Assembly: GCA_905233755.1 (NCBI GenBank)
Contig: CAJODM010000006.1
Coordinates: forward strand, 31,880 to 95,879
Direction of reading: 5' to 3'
Source: an uncultured Ruminococcus sp.
Lineage (GTDB): Bacteria; Bacillota; Clostridia; Oscillospirales; Acutalibacteraceae
Length of the DNA stretch: 64,000 nt
Each line of letters begins with the position of its first letter. The first letter of the stretch is position 1. Both the position numbers and the translations under genes were made by a program. The notes under the pieces were generated by a model. That model did not search any database. It was not told where the DNA came from and worked only from the letters and a program-made list of their open reading frames with translations. Positions 61,527 through 64,000 of the stretch are shown here, piece by piece.

Positions 61527-62915
61527 ATGAAGCAGAGCATGCAGGCGTTTTTCGATTCTATTAACGGCAAGCGGATCGCCCTGATCGGGATGGGGAGGAG
61601 CCATATGCCGCTGATCCCGCTGTTCACGCGCTATGGTGCTACGGTAATCGCGTGTGATAAGCGCAGCGAAGAGGAGCTTCTCGACGTCGCCGACCGCGCG
61701 CGAGAGGAGGGAGCGATCCTCTCGCTCGGCGAGCATTATCTCGATGATATCGACGTCGATATCGCGCTGCGTACCCCCGGGATGCGGTTCTTCTCCGACG
61801 AGCTCAACCGGCTGCGCGAGCGCGGGGTCGTCATCACCTCCGAGATGGAGATATTCTTTATGATCTGTCCGTGCAGGATCTTTGCGGTGACCGGCTCGGA
61901 CGGCAAGACCACGACCACCACCGTCATCAGCGAGATGCTGCGGTGTGAGGGCTATACCGTTCATCTGGGTGGAAATATCGGCAAGCCGCTCCTGCCCGAG
62001 ATCGAGACGATCCAAGATACGGATGTCGCTGTAGTAGAGCTGAGCTCCTTTCAGCTTATCTCGATGCGCCACAGCCCCGACGTCGCCGTGGTGACGAACC
62101 TGCAGCCCAACCACCTCGATATCCATAAGGATATGCAGGAGTACATTGATGCGAAGAAGAACATTATTCTTTATCAGAATAATAACAATAAAGCTGTGCT
62201 GAACCTCGACAACGAGATCACCCGATCATTCTCTGACGAATGTGTAGGGGAGGTCGCCTTCTTCTCCCGCAGGCAGACAGTCGACAACGGCGCGTATCTT
62301 TCCGGCGATACCATTGTCTACAGTGATCACGGAACAGTTCACGACGTGCTTGATATCCATGATATCCTGATCCCCGGGATGCACAACGTCGAAAACTATA
62401 TGACCGCGATCTCGGCGGTATGGGGCATGGTATCGGTCGAGAACATCCGCCGCGTTGCCTCGTCGTTCGGTGGGGTGGAGCACCGCGCCGAGTTCGTGCG
62501 TGAGATCGACGGGGTGCGGTACTATAACGATTCGATCGCGTCCTCTCCGACCAGAACGGCGAGCGGTACGCTGTCGCTCTATGACTTCAAGATCATCCTC
62601 ATCGCCGGCGGCTATGACAAGCACCTCGACTATACCGAACTCGGCGATATGATCTGCCGCAAAGTGAAGACCCTCATCCTCATGGGCGCCACCGCCGACA
62701 AGATCGAGGCCGCTGTCCGCTCATCGGCTACGTACGCCGACGGCAACCCCGTTATCTTTCGGGTGAAGAACATGGACGAAGCGGTACGCTGCGCTCGCGA
62801 ACACAGCGATGCGGGCGATATCGTGTCGATGTCGCCGGCGTCGGCGAGCTTTGATCTGTATCGGGACTTTGACGCGCGCGGAAAGCACTTCAAGTCGCTG
62901 GTGAACGCGCTGTGA
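61527..62915 (+). CDS. murD: UDP-N-acetylmuramoyl-L-alanine:D-glutamate ligase
   Basis: 462 residues. Adds D-Glu in peptidoglycan precursor synthesis. N-terminal UDP domain (GKRIALIGMGRSHMPLIPLF), ATP loop FAVTGSDGKTTTTTVISEM, ELSSFQL, NLQPNHLDIH (carbamoylated-Lys region follows) and the C-terminal domain YYNDSIASSPTRTASGTL. GGAGG 8 bp before ATG. Unusually it is alone and not in an mra/mur division cluster; a GNAT gene overlaps its stop by GTGA. Confidence 0.95.
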   Translation: MKQSMQAFFDSINGKRIALIGMGRSHMPLIPLFTRYGATVIACDKRSEEELLDVADRAREEGAILSLGEHYLDDIDVDIALRTPGMRFFSDELNRLRERGVVITSEMEIFFMICPCRIFAVTGSDGKTTTTTVISEMLRCEGYTVHLGGNIGKPLLPEIETIQDTDVAVVELSSFQLISMRHSPDVAVVTNLQPNHLDIHKDMQEYIDAKKNIILYQNNNNKAVLNLDNEITRSFSDECVGEVAFFSRRQTVDNGAYLSGDTIVYSDHGTVHDVLDIHDILIPGMHNVENYMTAISAVWGMVSVENIRRVASSFGGVEHRAEFVREIDGVRYYNDSIASSPTRTASGTLSLYDFKIILIAGGYDKHLDYTELGDMICRKVKTLILMGATADKIEAAVRSSATYADGNPVIFRVKNMDEAVRCAREHSDAGDIVSMSPASASFDLYRDFDARGKHFKSLVNAL

Positions 62916-63658
62916 TCCGGCAGGCGACGGGCGACGATATCCTCTCGATATCCGTCGAGTCGTCGTTTGCTGTCCGCATCCGCTCGCTGTACCTGTGCTA
63001 CGGCGATCAGGGGTATTCCTTCGTCGACTTCTGGGTGCAGGAGATGGGGGAGGGGAGCGTTGCTTGGATCTCCCGATTCGAGGATCAGTTCTGCCTATTC
63101 CTCTCCGATGACAGCGATTTGGAGGAGATTGCTCAGTTTCTGAGGTTTTGGGGCGGCAGCGCGGTATTATACGATTCACGGTATACTCTGAATATTCTTT
63201 CTAAGAAAAATATCAGCGGTGATGTCCTCGCGTTTACCGATTCTTATATTTCTATATCAGAATTATATCATCCCGATATACAAGCGTACTATGACGTGCT
63301 GCTGACCTGCGCTGCGGATGACTTTCGCGTACCCCCGTACAGGATGTTCCTGTCCGATGTGGTGCATCGGCAGAACCGCGGTCATTGTACGCTGGTCGGT
63401 GTGCGCTGTGACGGGGTCCTCGCCTCGTGCGCGATGACGGTCAGCGATACTGCGTCCGCATCGATCATCGGCGCGGTTGCGACCCGTCCCGACTATCGCC
63501 GGCGTGGGCTGTCGCGCACGGTGGTGCGCTCGCTGTCGTCGATGCTCAGTACTCAAGGCAAGCGCGTCTATGTCCTCTCATCCAAGAGGGCGAATACCGA
63601 TTTTTATCGCAACTCCGGCTTCTCGGTGGTTGCGGGATTTATAGAAGCTTTTCTCTAG
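62912..63658 (+). CDS. GNAT-family N-acetyltransferase
   Basis: 248 residues. The N-terminal half (IRQATGDDILSISVESSFAV) is a divergent domain; the C-terminal half is the acetyl-CoA site: GAVATRPDYRRRGLSRTVVRSL (the R/Q-x-x-G-x-G/A-like loop) and SSKRANTDFYRNSGFSVVAG. Substrate unknown. GTG start overlapping murD by 4 bp, so its expression is linked to cell-wall synthesis. Confidence 0.85.
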   Translation: MIRQATGDDILSISVESSFAVRIRSLYLCYGDQGYSFVDFWVQEMGEGSVAWISRFEDQFCLFLSDDSDLEEIAQFLRFWGGSAVLYDSRYTLNILSKKNISGDVLAFTDSYISISELYHPDIQAYYDVLLTCAADDFRVPPYRMFLSDVVHRQNRGHCTLVGVRCDGVLASCAMTVSDTASASIIGAVATRPDYRRRGLSRTVVRSLSSMLSTQGKRVYVLSSKRANTDFYRNSGFSVVAGFIEAFL

Positions 63659-63667
63659 GGGGATATG

Positions 63668-64000
63668 ATGGAGAACCTGTTTTCTATTGACGAAAAAATC
63701 CTGAATGTCGCCGAACGTGCGATGGCGCTCTGTGCCGATCATTTTCAGAAGCTCGACCGCATCCAGGCGCATCATCAGCAGAAGATGCTGCGCGCCTTCC
63801 AGCGTGCGGGGGTGAGCGAGGCGATGTTTGCCGGATCGACCGGCTATGGCTATGACGACCGCGGCCGCGATACCCTCGATCAAATCTATGCCGATGTATT
63901 TGACGCCGAGGATGCGCTTGTTCGGCATAACTTTGTCAGCGGAACCCATACGCTTACCGTCGCGCTGTTCGGGATGCTTCGCCCGGGCGATATGATGCTC
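63668..64000 (+). CDS. Methionine gamma-lyase family protein (aluminium-resistance/YnbB-like), N-terminal part
   Basis: 111 codons before the window ends. The start MENLFSIDEKILNVAERAMA, later FAGSTGYGYDDRGRDTLDQI, YADVFDAEDALVRHNFVSGT and HTLTVALFGMLRPGD are typical of the PLP-dependent Met_gamma_lyase family. The PLP Lys would lie beyond the window. ATG 63668 (AGGGGG 6 bp upstream) is preferred over ATG 63665. Confidence 0.85.
   Translation, partial: MENLFSIDEKILNVAERAMALCADHFQKLDRIQAHHQQKMLRAFQRAGVSEAMFAGSTGYGYDDRGRDTLDQIYADVFDAEDALVRHNFVSGTHTLTVALFGMLRPGDMML

Overview
The window looks like the chromosome of an anaerobic, endospore-forming Clostridia bacterium, most likely of the Oscillospiraceae/Ruminococcaceae type. 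This is inferred from three T-box leaders and a SAM-I riboswitch, consensus sigma-A promoters (TTGACA, 17 bp, TATAAT), GTG and TTG starts, a ferredoxin-linked 2-oxoacid oxidoreductase, and homologues of the sporulation proteins YlbJ, YqfC, YqfD and YtvI. Most genes are fairly GC-rich. The stretch from about 17.3 to 22.9 kb is visibly more AT-rich and has different codon use.

Layout. 1-608: frameshifted end of a repetitive surface protein. 746-6898: glycan cluster (four glycosyltransferase-like genes and a flippase). 6959-16904: one co-directional nucleoside salvage and uptake run (pdp, deoC, deoD, deoB, cdd, a BmpA/NupOPQ-type ABC transporter, udk). 17042-17250: two tRNA-Ser genes. 17.3-22.9 kb: AT-rich module with a membrane SpoIIE-type phosphatase, an FGGY kinase, a STAS protein, a HAD phosphatase, a MATE remnant, and related 70-bp repeats at both ends. 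22.9-28.0 kb: metal exporter, YerC, methyltransferase, Hsp33, five tRNAs (tRNA-Phe lacks its D-loop), deoxyinosine glycosylase, rRNA methyltransferase. 28.0-31.8 kb: SAM riboswitch and metK, MazF toxin, CDF and DMT transporters.

31.8-46.8 kb is the most interesting part. Two tandem XRE-cupin-acyl-CoA ligase genes each follow their own T-box. Next come a P-loop ATPase, a four-subunit 2-oxoacid:ferredoxin oxidoreductase and a branched-chain aminotransferase. A third T-box precedes a LeuA-like protein without its metal ligands, a TIM-barrel-acyl-CoA ligase fusion and an amidohydrolase. Aligning the three leaders by hand, I read the specifier codons as ATC (Ile), GTA (Val) and CTC (Leu). My inference is that the cell makes the three branched-chain amino acids from branched short-chain fatty acids (2-methylbutyrate, isobutyrate, isovalerate): activation to the CoA ester, reductive carboxylation, then transamination. 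Each ligase would be switched on by the matching uncharged tRNA.

46.9-64.0 kb: a PTS IIA-like protein with its phospho-His replaced by Tyr, a PfkB kinase with a probably leaderless mRNA, PAP2 phosphatase, asparagine synthetase, sporulation genes, YmdB, a YloV/FakA-type kinase, RecG, nicotinate phosphoribosyltransferase, a small XRE regulator, YtvI-like permease, MurD, a GNAT protein, and the start of a methionine gamma-lyase-family gene cut by the window edge. All identifications come from reading the sequence; no database search was run.
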